From positions 44,488,136 through 44,552,135 of the forward strand of contig OY759220.1 in assembly GCA_963662175.1 (NCBI GenBank): DNA of 64,000 nucleotides, written 5' to 3'. The number at the start of each line of letters is the position of its first letter. Position 1 is the first letter of the stretch. The notes below the pieces were generated by a model. The model was given only the letters and a program-made list of their open reading frames with translations, had not been told where the DNA came from and ran no database searches. The DNA is from Aradus depressus. Taxonomy: Eukaryota; Arthropoda; Insecta; Hemiptera; Aradidae. Position numbers and translations under genes: made by a program. This document shows, in pieces, positions 41,470 to 51,975 of the stretch.

Positions 41470-41730
41470 AAATCCTCAAATGAAATGAATTTGCAGCGAA
41501 GTCGGCCGAAGGGAAAGGGTCAGAAGTGGGGCACAACTCAAAAACCCTAGTAACTGCCGGTAGTTAATGCATCGGCACAAAATTTAGATTGAGGATTCGG
41601 AAGTTCTTATGTAAGTCAAGTTCTATTGATTTTTAGCCCAAACGTTGATTGATTGTGGAGGGAGAGTAGACACATAGGTAATTAATTAATTCGTGTTGAG
41701 GAAGTTCATTGCTCACAATTTTTTTTTTTT
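41470..41730 (+). repeat. Family X, 3' units
   Basis: GAAGTCGGCCGAAGGGAAAG, AACTGCCGGTAGTTAATGC, GGAGGGAGAGTAGAC and GAGGAAGTTCATTGCTCAC. The terminal hairpin is degenerate, followed by a T-run. Confidence 0.7.
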
Positions 41731-41734
41731 TAAT

Positions 41735-42020
41735 GATTACAAAACTCTCTCTAGTACTTGGTGCAGAGAGATTACAAAACTCTCCCTTGTACTTAGTGCA
41801 GAGTGATTACAAAACTCTCCCTTGTACTTAGTGCAGAGATATTACAAAACTCTCTCTTGTACTTAGTGCAGAGAGATTACAAAACTCTCCCTTGTACTTA
41901 GTGTAGAGAGATTACAAAACTCTCCCTTATACATAGTGCAGAGAGATTACAAAATTTTCCCTTGCACATAGTGCAGAGAGATTACAAAACTCTACCTTGT
42001 ACTTGGTGCAGAGAGATTAC
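41735..42020 (+). repeat. 35-bp minisatellite next to an exon
   Basis: GATTACAAAACTCTCCCTTG plus TACTTAGTGCAGAGA recurs every 35 bp from 41735 to 41980, with a partial unit at 42015. It ends about 45 bp before the 3' splice site of the exon at 42063. The TCTCCCTT-rich units could act as extra polypyrimidine sequence. Confidence 0.95.
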
Positions 42021-42062
42021 CATTGAAGAGTCTCCTAATTTAATTTTCATTATTTCTTACAG

Positions 42063-42151
42063 GAAAGAGCTGATTCAGAGAGAAGAAAGAGCTAAAGAAT
42101 TGTGGGAAAGAAACTGGAGTTTCATGAACCATGAACAGATACGAGAGGTAG
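42063..42151 (+). CDS. Exon of a host gene (tentatively C2orf50/CIMIP5-like)
   Basis: The acceptor ATTATTTCTTACAG ends at 42062. Translation is KELIQREERAKELWERNWSF then MNHEQIREV. Three overlapping GT donors are possible (42148, 42152, 42156). The second, AG|GTAGGT at 42152, keeps the frame into the exon at 49288. The charged helix and W-x3-NWSF motif resemble the conserved core of ciliary microtubule inner proteins of the C2orf50 type. That identification is from memory and tentative. Upstream exons are not found. Confidence 0.6.
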
Positions 42152-42256
42152 GTAGGTCGAAGGACGGGGATTTTATTAGTTTTCATTTTGTTCAGCACTT
42201 TTATAAAGTTAAAGAGCCCCCCCCCCTGTTTTTCCTACACAAAATGAAATGAAATC

Positions 42257-42280
42257 CCCCCCCCCCCCCCCCCCCCCCCC
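42257..42280. repeat. Poly-C tract
   Basis: About 23 C preceded by CCCCCCCC at 42220, in the intron after the exon at 42063. Confidence 0.7.
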
Positions 42281-42476
42281 TTCCTTTGGGGCAATTTTTC
42301 ACTTTATTACTTTTGCAGATAGTCTTTAATTCTGTTCGTCCTTAAAATTTCTTATTTTTTCTTTCTCAACTGCATATATATATATATATATATATACACT
42401 TGTATTCTTGACGTTCATTGTTATAACATATCTTGCTCTGTATAGACCGGGAGTGGAATCCAGGTAGGATTTGCCA

Positions 42477-43217
42477 ACAAACTTATTTTTGAAATATTGT
42501 TTTTTCAACTAAAGATATAAATATATATAACGGATATATATAAAGGTTTTAAGGAAAGTCGTTTTAAGGAAATAATTAAAGAACACACGGCCGAAATAAA
42601 GAACCGAGGAAACCGTTCTACATTCGCGACCCACATAATTGACAATAGCCACACTATCTACAGGCATCAAATATCTCCATTGTTGCTCTAAAAGCAGGCT
42701 ACTTGATAGCTTAGAACAATTAGAAATAAATAAAGCTACCAAAAGGAACATTTGTATGAATGACTAAATTTATTTCAACTATTCCCCTTTGTTAACACCC
42801 TGATCCAGTTCTGTTTCCACATATATGTTTGTATTATCTGTTATTACTATTTGTTCCACATATATGTTTCATGTTACCTAAATCTTAATATTATTATTAA
42901 TTTTATTTATATTTATTATTTATTTGTATTTTTATTTATTTATTTGTTATTTTTCCACGTATTAGTCTATTGATATTGTTTTATATAAATTTAGAACTAA
43001 GTTTTGTTAGGAAATATTTCATGAGTTAGCTAACGGTACAGCCGGGGGACTCCCAAGTTTTAATAGCACCCTTTCACCTGAGATGTATTTGAAGGGTCGC
43101 TCTCTGCAAACTAACTTAGTTCATAACTAGACCTGACGATGGTGTAAGGCCGAAACCGGTAGTTATAGATATTTATATCTTTAGTGGAATAGACAATATT
43201 TCAAAAATAAGTTTGTT
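42477..43217 (+). mobile_element. Penelope-like element, 3' remnant with GIY-YIG end
   Basis: The plus strand encodes RFKEIIKEHTAEIKNRGNRS then TFATHIIDNSHTIYRHQ (42545-42645) followed by a broken LEQLEINKATKR. This is the C-terminal endonuclease part of Penelope-like proteins. The ends are inverted copies of AACAAACTTATTTTTGAAAT. A hammerhead-like motif is at 43123-43166. The reverse transcriptase is absent. Confidence 0.75.
43123..43166 (+). ncRNA. Hammerhead-like ribozyme motif in the Penelope remnant
   Basis: A 7-bp stem ATAACTA/TAGTTAT (43123-43129 with 43160-43166) encloses CTGACGA (43133-43139), a weak stem TGGTG..GGCC and GAAAC (43152-43156). A short ACCGGT hairpin ends at a GTA cleavage-type triplet. 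Three extra bases between stem and core weaken the fit. Penelope-like elements are known to carry minimal hammerheads in their terminal repeats. Confidence 0.45.
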
Positions 43218-43734
43218 TTATTTATTTATTACAAGTTTCCACAATATGTCCGCGTTCCTCAACTTAGAAGTAATTAACTAGGCTATGGTTCCTCCTGAGG
43301 TTCTATGGAGGACCTCTCCCAAATTTTGGATAATAGAATAAGGTGTAAATAATAAGATTGATTAAATTTTAAATTATGGAGATGTAGTCTTAATAGGGAA
43401 GTGTCTGTAAATAAATCTGGCTTCCATACAATAATAAAAAAATAATAAACTCAAGCAAATACGAGAATTAAAATGTTAAAATTTCAAAATAATGCAGAAA
43501 CATGCTCTATGTATACGTAGAGAAGTAATAATTGTTGATACAGATTTTTAGGGAGGAGTGTATCAAGAAAGGTAAAGATGCTGACTTCCTGGAGCGAAGA
43601 CGACAGAAGCTGTGTCGAAGAGAAAAGCCGGCATGGAGAACGGGCAAGCACAGTCTCCAGGCTCCACCGTCTACCTCTGCCGGTCATATTTTATACTAAT
43701 TTATACCTTTTTTATTAAATTAAAGAAAAAATGA

Positions 43735-44600
43735 ACGACTCTGAAAAATGAATGAATGAATAACTTTATTGCTCATAAAGAATTATCTTACAGCAAGGAG
43801 TTCGATACATAAACATAAATACAACAATTTCTGAATAATAAGGAATAAAATAAAATAAAACAAAGCAGATAATATTAACTGGCAAAACAATGATTTCTTA
43901 ATACTAAAATAAAATATAATTATATACTAATAAAAAGGTTAAATTAAAATAAAGCCAAAGGTAAGACTAAAGTCGTTTAGAATTTTTCTTAACTTGAAGC
44001 TTGAAACTAATAGTAAGTTGTGGAGATGTGCTTGTTGCTGAGAGACATCTACCGGAACATCTCCCAAATAGCTAGCCAGGTATTTGTCTCTAATCATCTC
44101 ACCTAGATGGCAGTCTATCAGAAAGTGGACCACGTCATCTCTCTCCCCCAGAGAACACAACCCACAACTAATCTCAGGAGAGAACTCATGTTTTTCGTTT
44201 CTTATATAAATCCGTGTTCCCTTTTTCCCCGCTAACCGAAGCTGGGCAAGCACTCTTAGCTTGTTTATATGGCTATGAAGGCGGGTATGTGGTTCTATGA
44301 TTCCCAGACTGCTGACATCCCGGTAATAAAGATTAAACCTCGAGTTCAACACCGTATCAACGTCTTCACTGATCAGCCAGTTCCGAAAACCCGTCGTTAG
44401 TCTGTTGTGATTCTAGGAGACTATGTCTACATCCTGACTAGCCCACACGTCTTCCGCCCCAATCCTAGCAAGGTAGCCCCGAAGTTGATGACTGAAAAAA
44501 ATATATATTACAAAGAAGTGTGTTCTGTCCACACTCAGAGCAACAGCGTTATAATTTTCGCCAAATTTCTGTAAACAAATTTTCTTGAACTTCCACATGA
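43735..44600 (-). pseudogene. 5'-truncated LINE, polymerase C-terminus
   Basis: Minus strand: NYNAVALSVDRTHFF and QLRGYLARIGAEDVWASQD upstream, then 137 codons (44352-43939) with HINKLRVLAQLRLAGKKGTR and zinc motif CGLCSLGERDDVVHFLIDCH. A stop, an AT-rich 3' UTR and a simple-repeat 3' end (ATTC units near 43750) follow. The frame breaks at about 44380. The catalytic domains are lost. Confidence 0.65.
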
Positions 44601-44659
44601 AAGCCTTTTCGTCTTAAATTCGATATCCCGTTTGGATTGATTTGCATATGCTGAGTTTT

Positions 44660-44712
44660 CATAACAAAAAGTCTAATAACTGCCGATGTAAAGAATGTAT
44701 CGACATAAGGAG
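44660..44712 (+). repeat. Family X fragment
   Basis: AAAGTCTAATAACTGCCGAT and AATGTATCGACATAAGG match part of one unit. Confidence 0.5.
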
Positions 44713-44726
44713 AGCACACAAATTTG

Positions 44727-45260
44727 GTGGGGGGTGTAGACTCTCGGGGACACAGCCCGCAGTTTCCATGGTTAGCGTTGCAGACTTTTTGTTATTAGTT
44801 TGGGAGAATCAGACCTCTAGAAGCTCTCCCTGACTGTAATACTTAAGCTGACTTTACATGAGCAGCAAAAATGCAAAGCGCAGCAGCAGCAAATGCACGC
44901 TGTGGTTTCTGTGCTTTTAGAATTAAATGACTCACATCCAATAGCGTGCATTTGCTGCTGCTGCGCTTTGCATTTTTACTGCGCTTGTAAAATCAGCTTT
45001 AAGAGTATAAAGTATAACATAAATGAAGATTTTGAGCGAGGAAATGAAATTATCGAGTTCATGTAAAAAATGTAATATGACTTGTTTTGTGCAGGTGCAT
45101 ACATTTAGGTAAAGCACAATTTTCGTTTATCCTCCGAAAATCGTGAAAGAACTTCCTCTTTGAAGTGTTCTCCATCGTTTTCCAGCAACTTTTTGTGCAC
45201 GTTTTTAGTTTATTTAATTTTTAACTTGTTTATTTTGCTCTGACCAGGCTACGCCCCTGT
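44727..45260 (+). mobile_element. Dispersed element D, copy 2
   Basis: Inverted relative to 35995-36405. Shares GGGGTGTAGACTCTCGGGG, GTTAGCGTTGCAGACTTTTT, the GCAGCAGC hairpin module (44843-45005) and ATAACATAAATGAAGATTTT. Ends GACCAGGCTACGCCCCTG at 45260, the complement of the other copy's start. Confidence 0.6.
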
Positions 45261-45329
45261 TTGTGGATAATTGTTGTGGATTGCCCTGATGATGCAGTTT
45301 GTCGTGATGCAGTTTGTCGTGAAGTTCTG

Positions 45330-45535
45330 ATTCAAACTGAGGGCCTCAAAGGAGAAGGGGGCTCATCACAAAAACCCCAATATAATGAATACATCGACAC
45401 AACATACGAGGATTCAGCAGTCCCTCAGTAAGATACATATCGATTTTCAACCTAATCGATAGATTGTTTACAGAAAGAGAGTGAACATTTAGTTGATCAA
45501 TACCCGCTGTGATTCACCGTCGACTTTTTATTTTC
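45330..45535 (+). repeat. Family X, 3' units
   Basis: AAAACCCCAATATAATGAAT, ACATCGACACAACATACGAG, then GTGATTCACCGTCGAC as the degenerate terminal hairpin. Confidence 0.65.
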
Positions 45536-45553
45536 TTCTTCGAACCAGGAGGA

Positions 45554-45759
45554 AGATGTGAGTTGGGTCACACAGAGAGAGACAGAGCGTGGTGTCAAAT
45601 GAGCGAGGCGGGATGCCAGACAGATAGGCGACACCTGGACATGGACAGATATGGAGGTCGAACCGCTCACCATTGTCATGCCAGTACGGCTCCTCTCAAT
45701 CAAACTGACACAGATCTGGTCAACTCTGTAGCCAGAGAAGGAGGCAGATCCGGGCCAAT
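45554..45759 (+). other. Unrecognised open segment, possible exon
   Basis: Follows a pyrimidine-rich acceptor-like TTCTTCTTCGAACCAG. Reads GRCELGHTERDRAWCQMSEA, GCQTDRRHLDMDRYGGRTAH and on to a weak donor ATA|GTAAAC. Cys/His-rich, no family recognised. It lies within the intron between the exons at 42063 and 49288, so it could be an alternative exon, another gene, or chance. Confidence 0.25.
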
Positions 45760-45774
45760 CCTTATAGTAAACAG

Positions 45775-46140
45775 TCGGTCAATCATTGGCAATCTACTTC
45801 CCCACCACCAATTAATGAAAGTTTTAACACTACCTCTAAAAACCATATTTGGTTGAAAATCAATAGATGTCTTATTGAGGGACTAATAATAATGAACTCT
45901 CAACTAAATATCCAGAGTTGAGCCCTTCTCTAAATCAGTGTTGTCCTTATGAAGTTCTGGAAACACATATAAAATTTCGTGTGGATATATTCATTCTATC
46001 GGTAGTTATTTTATCACAGACAAGACATATATGTTTTTTTTTCATTTTTGGAATCAGTGTGTCAGAAAAGATGAAATGCCATTGAAACTCAACATGGAGT
46101 TTCTGACCGATAACATAACCCTCCCTATAATTTGTATAGC
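45775..46140 (-). repeat. Family X copy
   Basis: Minus strand: TTGGTTGAAAATCAATAGAT, TATTCATTCTATCGG, and the 5' hairpin ACCCTCCCTATAATTTGTAT. The 3' terminal hairpin is degenerate. Confidence 0.7.
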
Positions 46141-46417
46141 CGGAGGTTTAAATGTATATATGTTGTACTCTAATGTATACAGGGTGTATCGCAAGCAGAT
46201 GACAATACTCGGTAGGACCAACCTTGGATCTGGTGTTGTATGATACCCTTCATATACACGAATATATCGTTAATTCTCGAGATAAATTAACGGATCGAAC
46301 AGAAGAATCAATACATCGGATTAAAGCGGAGATACCAACGTGATCAGTGTCTTGCAAACCTTTCTGTTGAAAATCAAAGACAAACCCTTCAAACAACTCA
46401 TATATCAGCCAAGTATA

Positions 46418-47365
46418 CAGGGTGTAACAAGTCGAGAGGGCGATACTTGGGGATCTTATAGTAAATTTAATTCTGAACAAAAAAGTTCCTATAAACATAG
46501 GTCCGCAAATGCTTTGTTTAAAAGTTATAATAAAAAACTGCAGGGCAAAGAAAGAAATACCTGCAATTGGTATAAGGGTTTAGGATCTGAATAGGGTTCA
46601 AAGTTCAATACCATTCATGTTTATGAATGTTGGGTTCTATTTCAATGCAACTAATCTCATTTATTGTGAATCAGTTTTGCATAAAATGCCGCGAATGTTC
46701 AAGAATGCGGAATATGCAGATATTCTATTTGTATAAGATTTTTGTAACGGGAACAGTGATGCAGCTGTTGAGTACCGAAGACGTTTCCCTCTTCGACGGA
46801 TCCCCCATCGAAGGGTTTTCCAGGCTAGTTATCAACGAATAAGAGAAACTGGCCGTGTTAAAGAGCTGCCAACCAGAATAATTAATCCACGAGTCAATGT
46901 AAATCGAAGAGAAAATATCATCAGAGCTTTTGAAGTAAATCCGACGACAAGCCCACGTCGAACCGGGCTTCAATGCAGGTTTCGCATATGGAAGTGTACA
47001 GAACCCTTAGGAGCGAACGTATGTACCCCTATCATTTTAATTCAGTACAGCATTTAGTACAGGGTGATGGTGAAGCAAGGATGCAATTTTGTAACTGGTA
47101 TCTTCGTCGTTTAGCATCCAATCATCACTTTGGTAACAACATCTTATGGACAGATGAGGCTACATGAATGGTATTGAACTTTGAACCCTATTCAGACCCT
47201 AAACCCTTATACCAATTGCAGGTATTTCTTTCTTTGCCCTGCAGTTTTTTGATTATAACTTTTAAACAAAGCATTTGCGGACCAATGTTTATTGGAACTT
47301 TTTTGTTCAGAATTAAATTTACTATAAGATCCCTAAGTATCGCCCTCTCTACTTGTTACACCCTG
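46418..47365 (+). mobile_element. Mariner-superfamily element with 200-bp inverted repeats
   Basis: Starts CAGGGTGTAACAAGTCGAGA and ends with the complement, TA on both sides. Inverted repeats span 46418-46621 and 47164-47365 and differ at few positions. The centre holds the first half of a transposase-like gene. Size 948 bp. Confidence 0.85.
46684..47166 (+). pseudogene. Transposase fragment with DUF4817-type N-terminus
   Basis: From ATG at 46684: MPRMFKNAEYADILFV, an in-frame stop, DFCNGNSDAAVEYRRRF, IPHRRVFQASYQRIRETGRV, then a frameshift near 46970 into SHMEVYRTLRSERMYPYHFN, and finally NNILWTDEAT, where the first catalytic Asp of the DD(E/D) triad sits. It stops at the start of the right inverted repeat. 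The C-terminal catalytic half is missing. Confidence 0.75.
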
Positions 47366-47506
47366 TATATATCAGTTTTTTTTTTTAACAAAAGTCAAAA
47401 CTTGGAGTTTCAATGTAAAGATCAATAAATATGTTCGAAAAAAAAATATATATATTCAGATTGATAGAAGGAAGAGTTAACCTAAAGAACATATAGATTA
47501 TATAAA

Positions 47507-47536
47507 CTGATGATGGGACTTCCCGAAACGTCTGTC
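47507..47536 (+). ncRNA. Hammerhead-like motif
   Basis: CTGATGA (47507-47513), T, GGG-ACTT-CCC stem, GAAAC (47525-47529), and a mini stem ACGTCTGT ending in a GTC triplet (47534-47536). The core is complete, but stem I is weak by eye. No Penelope coding sequence is recognised beside it. Confidence 0.45.
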
Positions 47537-47570
47537 ATTACTAATTTTTAAAAAAGACAAATAATAAATT

Positions 47571-47936
47571 GAGGCCTTCAGCGCAATAATGGACTTACCC
47601 CAAAATATTAACATTGAGAAAATAATGGGCTATTTTATGAAAAAAATTCTTCAAAAACCAAGAACGCAACAATTGCCATTTTTAGCATTTTATTTTATAA
47701 GGCTGTGACTAAAGTAACGCAAAAATGGACTAACCCGCTTTTAGTCCATTCTTGCTTCTACAAATATTTAAACTTTAAAATGCAATAACGGTTTAGGTGC
47801 TGCCATCTAGTGAATATAAAATAAAAGTGGCTTAGACCGTTTTTACATTGAACATTTTGGTGTATGATTGCTATTAATGCCAATGACTCAAATATGAAAA
47901 AAGTGTGGCTTAGTCCGTTATTGTACTGAAGGCCTC
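47571..47936. mobile_element. MITE family E with AATT target duplication
   Basis: Inverted ends GAGGCCTTCAGCGCAATAAT (left) and its near complement (right). AATT flanks both sides (47567-47570, 47937-47940). Internal ATGGACTAACCCGC and TTTTAGTCCATTCTTGC repeat the subterminal motif. Confidence 0.75.
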
Positions 47937-47940
47937 AATT

Positions 47941-49287
47941 GGGAGAATTTTGAAAAATAGCCGATATCTCTGTTGATAAGGACTCTTTTGAAAATAAATT
48001 TTTGATGAGGGCAAGGCGAGTATACTTGGATAACACAAGTAATTTGAGGTTGCTAAAGGCTCATAAAATGCCTGAAAAAACGTGGTTTTTGAGGTTTTCT
48101 CTCAAGATTTTTTTTTATAAGTATTTTCAGACCAGACTCTTGTTTATGTTAACTTTTTTACTAAAAACTATTTTGGACTGACCAAACCACTCCTGGAGTT
48201 ATGGACACAGACTGAAACACTGGAGAAGGTATATATAATAAAAAATCAAAACAGGTATATACAAATAAAAATATATTTACAATATAATATAGACAGAGGT
48301 GAGAATATGAACATTATATGAGATAAGATAAACATTATATCATAAGAATATAAACATTATATCATAAGAATATAAGCATTATATGAGTCGTTACAAAACC
48401 AGGTAAGCCAAAGCTAATTTCATTAATTTTTTCACTGACAGCACATTAGAAGAGCTCCATATTTTCCTAAATTGGAACGATCAAGAAAACAATTTATGAA
48501 AATTAGTTGTGTTGGAATTTTTTGCTTTTCTTGTCAATTTTTAAAAAAATTGCAGGTATCCGGCTTACAAAATAAGACGACTTGTTACAGACATAATCCG
48601 AAATAAACATACCTACTGTGAAGATTGTACCCATCAAATTATCTTAGCGTTGGCCATATCTTCTTCTAAAATCCTGATTACAAAAATGAATAATAAATAT
48701 TAGTCTGTCTTTTAAATTCCAAATCCTATAAGGATGGCAACTATTAATTTTTTTCACTTTGTTTTTCATGGTTTTTAGTCTTCAGTTATTTATCGACTTA
48801 ATTTTACACAAGTTTTCAACCTGACATGCCCGATAACAATACGATACAATAACTTGCCTGTATCTTACTACAATTTTATCGCCAGTAAAATATATGGGTA
48901 CATCTACATACATATTTGTGAAAATTAACATAAAATAAGTGCTTTCCTTATCTGATTCTAATTGCAGGTTACAAGGTACGATGAAACATATTTCAAATTC
49001 ATTTCTATTTTTTAAAAAATGATTAATTTAAATGTTGTTTCATTATTTCGTAATAAACATTTCTAAAACTGATTATTTGTTTCTCTATAGATAATTTGCC
49101 CAACTACCAGATGAGCAATAGGCTTTTTTCTAGACAAATGACATTAAAGGTTGAAAAAGTCGTGATATAACTATTAACAAAAGACGTTTACCTGAAACTA
49201 TCATTTGCCTATAAAATTTACATGCCTATAACACATACATGTTATGTATAATACTATATTTTCTCTAATTATAGTTAATGTTCAGGT
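47941..49287. other. Intronic AT-rich DNA, no further gene seen
   Basis: Includes a short tandem ATAAACATTATATCATAAGA at about 48325-48375. No recognisable mobile element or exon until the acceptor at 49287. Confidence 0.45.
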
Positions 49288-49416
49288 ATGATCGGGTGGA
49301 GAGCAGAGCTCGGGCTGGAGATCGGAGGAACTATGGACAAAAATCCAAAGAAGATCATCTACCCGGAATGGTTCGAGCTGGAGCCCAAGTCCTACCACAC
49401 CATACACTTGGGCTAG
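49288..49416 (+). CDS. Terminal exon of the host gene begun at 42063
   Basis: Acceptor TTAATGTTCAG ends at 49287. With one base carried over from the 42151 donor the frame is G-MIGWRAELGLEIGGTMDK then NPKKIIYPEWFELEPKSYHT and IHLG stop (49414-49416). Third codon positions are mostly G or C, unlike the surroundings, supporting real coding. The upstream acceptor ATTATAG would give another frame without this bias. The protein fragment is not confidently identified. It is read as the same gene as the 42063 exon because the phases agree. Confidence 0.55.
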   Translation: MIGWRAELGLEIGGTMDKNPKKIIYPEWFELEPKSYHTIHLG

Positions 49417-49500
49417 AAGTGTCCGCTCTCCCTCCAAATATCCATTAACTAACTTCACTTTGTACCATTCTCTCGTCGGAAATCTGAAAAAAATATTAAA

Positions 49501-49506
49501 AATAAA
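49501..49506 (+). terminator. Polyadenylation signal AATAAA
   Basis: Consensus AATAAA 85 bp after the stop of the plus-strand gene. Confidence 0.5.
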
Positions 49507-49564
49507 TGAAAATGCAATTCAACAGATTATCTAATATTTTCCCAATACAAATAAATTAGCTGTC

Positions 49565-49665
49565 GGAGAATCACCGGCAAAGTACTTTCGCAGCGCGAAT
49601 TAATCAACTAAATTTTCGCTCCACCTCTGAAACCAATTAACAGATTTGGTTGAAAATCAATAATC
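49565..49665 (-). repeat. Family X 3'-end fragment
   Basis: GAATCACCGGCAAAGTACTT, TTTTCGCTCCACCTC and GATTTGGTTGAAAATCAATA. Confidence 0.65.
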
Positions 49666-49692
49666 AAGGCATATTCAAGGAATTCTATCTAT

Positions 49693-50165
49693 CTATCGTG
49701 GCGCTACAACCCGGTGACGGGTCCTGGCCTCCTCCACCAACAGCCGCCAATTGTCTCGGTCCTGTGCGGCTGCCATCCAGCTCCTGATGCGAAATATGTT
49801 TCGGGCATCTTCTGCCACACCATCTGTCCATCTCAGCTTAGCTCTCCCTCGCCGTCTTACTCCATTGATGGGCTCCATTAGCAGCTTCTTCGGCATTTCC
49901 TCAGCTTTCATCCTGGCGACATGTCCTGCCCATCTTAACCGCCCAATCTTCATGACTTTCAGGACATCTGGTTCTCTATATAGTTCGTAGAACTCCTGGT
50001 TGTTGCGTCTGCAACATGCATGGCCTACTTGCACTCCTCCAAATATTCTGCGCAGAACCTTCCTTTCGAACACCAAAAGGCTCTGTTCGCTCATTTTCGA
50101 AGTTGTCCAGGTTTCTGAGCCATACAGAAGAACTGGGCGGATAAGGGTCTTATATAGAACGAATA
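49693..50165 (-). pseudogene. LINE relic: reverse transcriptase C-terminal segment (RTE-like)
   Basis: Minus strand: LYKTLIRPVLLYGSETWTTS, FERKVLRRIFGGVQVG, RLRWAGHVARMKAEEMPKKL, RRRGRAKLRWTDGVAEDARN and DRDNWRLLVEEAR stop. These are the standard motifs after the polymerase palm of RTE-type LINEs. The frame is intact for 150 codons, but everything upstream is missing. Confidence 0.75.
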
Positions 50166-50329
50166 CTCAAGGAATTACTTCTGAATTATATATATATATA
50201 TATATACTGATACAAAAGTTGGACTTGTGATTAAATCCTTGGTGTTTACATAGGCCTCACCTAAATCAGAGTGTTTACTTTGCACATCAGGCCAATAATC
50301 CCGATTAATTTGTATTTTTCTTTCGCTCA

Positions 50330-50945
50330 GTTAACATGGAGTGATAAAGAAAACCGGATTGCCGTGCTCGCCTTATACAAAGTTGGAAAATCTAACTCAG
50401 AGATTTTCAGCACTTTGGAACCTTTGGGTATCAGCGATATGTTCGTGTACCGCACTATAAATCGTTACAATGAGACCCTATCTGTATGTGACAGACCTCG
50501 ATTAGGCTGTCCCCCCACAGTGAGAACAGATAATGCAGTGAGAGCAGTGGCTGTTCGAATCCGGAAACAAAAAATCATGTCTCGGGAAATGGGAATCTCT
50601 GTCAGATCGATGTCACGCATAATAAAAAATGACATTAGGATGGGTGCATTCCGAAGGACGACAGGACAAAGGGATTCCGCTCCTGCTCATAAAGACAGGT
50701 CAACTCAGCTGTGGCTGCACAGGAACATTCCTGAGTTCCTCTCCGCCTCGAATTGGCACTCAGGAAGCCCTGATCTGAACCTACTCGACTACCGGCTGTG
50801 GTCAGAGAACTGGAGAGGATGGCCTGCCGCAAAGCACACCCTAACTTGGAAAGCCTCAAACAATCACTGATCCGTCCAGTTGAGCGTTTACTTCAAAAAC
50901 TGCTGCGTACTGCCATGACAGGGCATGAAGACTAAAAGCTTGTTT
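50330..50945 (+). pseudogene. Mariner-type transposase with the middle deleted
   Basis: Plus frame: LTWSDKENRIAVLALYKVGK, two helix-turn-helix segments (VYRTINRYNE, REMGISVRSMSRIIKNDI) with RLGCPPTV between. The frame then jumps to QRDSAPAHKDRSTQLWL and NWHSGSPDLNLLDYRLW. These hold the second and third catalytic Asp (D-A-P-A-H and P-D-L-N). The part with the first Asp is lost. After a frameshift RKAHPNLESLKQSLIRPVER continues. The DxxPxxxPDLNPLDY layout fits DD37D-like mariner relatives. Terminal repeats were not located. Confidence 0.75.
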
Positions 50946-51149
50946 CAAGGCAAAAGGGGGACATTTTGGGTAATTTTATTTTATGTTTATAGCAGTTTAT
51001 TTTCTAATAAAGTTTTTTTGAAAAACTTGTTTTTCTGTTGAATGCTGTATATATTTCCTTGTAAAAATATTTATGGCAGGACTAGGTGTATGCTAAATAT
51101 ATAATTATATTTATATTAAATTCCTTTTAACACATTCTTTTCATCGACA

Positions 51150-51545
51150 GTTTCAGGGTGTTTCGAGTCGAGCCCCCTTCTCTGATTCCCCCTTTCCTAA
51201 CGCCGATTCGGCACAAAATTGGCAGGTATCGTCCCTATAGAGTTTTGGACTTACATATATAGTGTCGTGTCGAAACATCCATTACTTTCGCAGTTATTGG
51301 GGCTTGTGTGTTAAGTCCTTCCCTTAACTTCCCCCTCCATCTGATCGATTCGGCTAAAAATCAACAGGTGTTGTCTTTATAGAGTTATAGATACACATAT
51401 ACAATTCCATGTCGATGTATGCATTCTATCGGAAGTTATAGTTTTCACAGATACACACAAAGATATACTAGATTTTTTTTTTTTATGTCTGTAATCCGTG
51501 GGACGGAGAATATGTAATTTCGATAAAAACTCAACTAATAATTCT
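51150..51545 (-). repeat. Family X copy
   Basis: Minus-strand units (TCGAAACATCCATTACTTTC, TCTGATCGATTCGGCTAAA, CATTCTATCGGAAGTTATA) with a degenerate 5' end. Confidence 0.7.
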
Positions 51546-51975
51546 TCACCGACTAAATAATAACTAAATAATTAAATGAATGATTCAGCTCGAAACTAAC
51601 TCTATTAAAATGAACAACTGGCCCTAATTTCGAAGAGAACCGGGGATGTTTCGAGGGGTCTCGAGTTAAAGGGCTTTTATATTGAATTTATTTTATCTTT
51701 ATTATTATGTTTTATGTTTATTATTATTTATTTATTATTTTTTACCTATCATTTTGTACATAACTATATGCTTTCGGTGTAGTTATTTTCTATTTTTTAT
51801 TTTTATTATTATTATTGTATATTCTAGGTATCATTCATCAAATTTACTTATGGTTATACCGATTGTAAATATTCAAAATAAAGAGTTATTATATATACCA
51901 ATTTCGAAGTGGATATGTTTTGTCTAAAATTTAAAAGAAAAAGTATAATATAGACAACATTTACAAACATATATT

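Noticed and set aside
41735..42020. CRISPR-like array
   Set aside because: The 35-bp units are contiguous without unique spacers, in a eukaryotic intron. The same holds for the 94-bp array at 21751.
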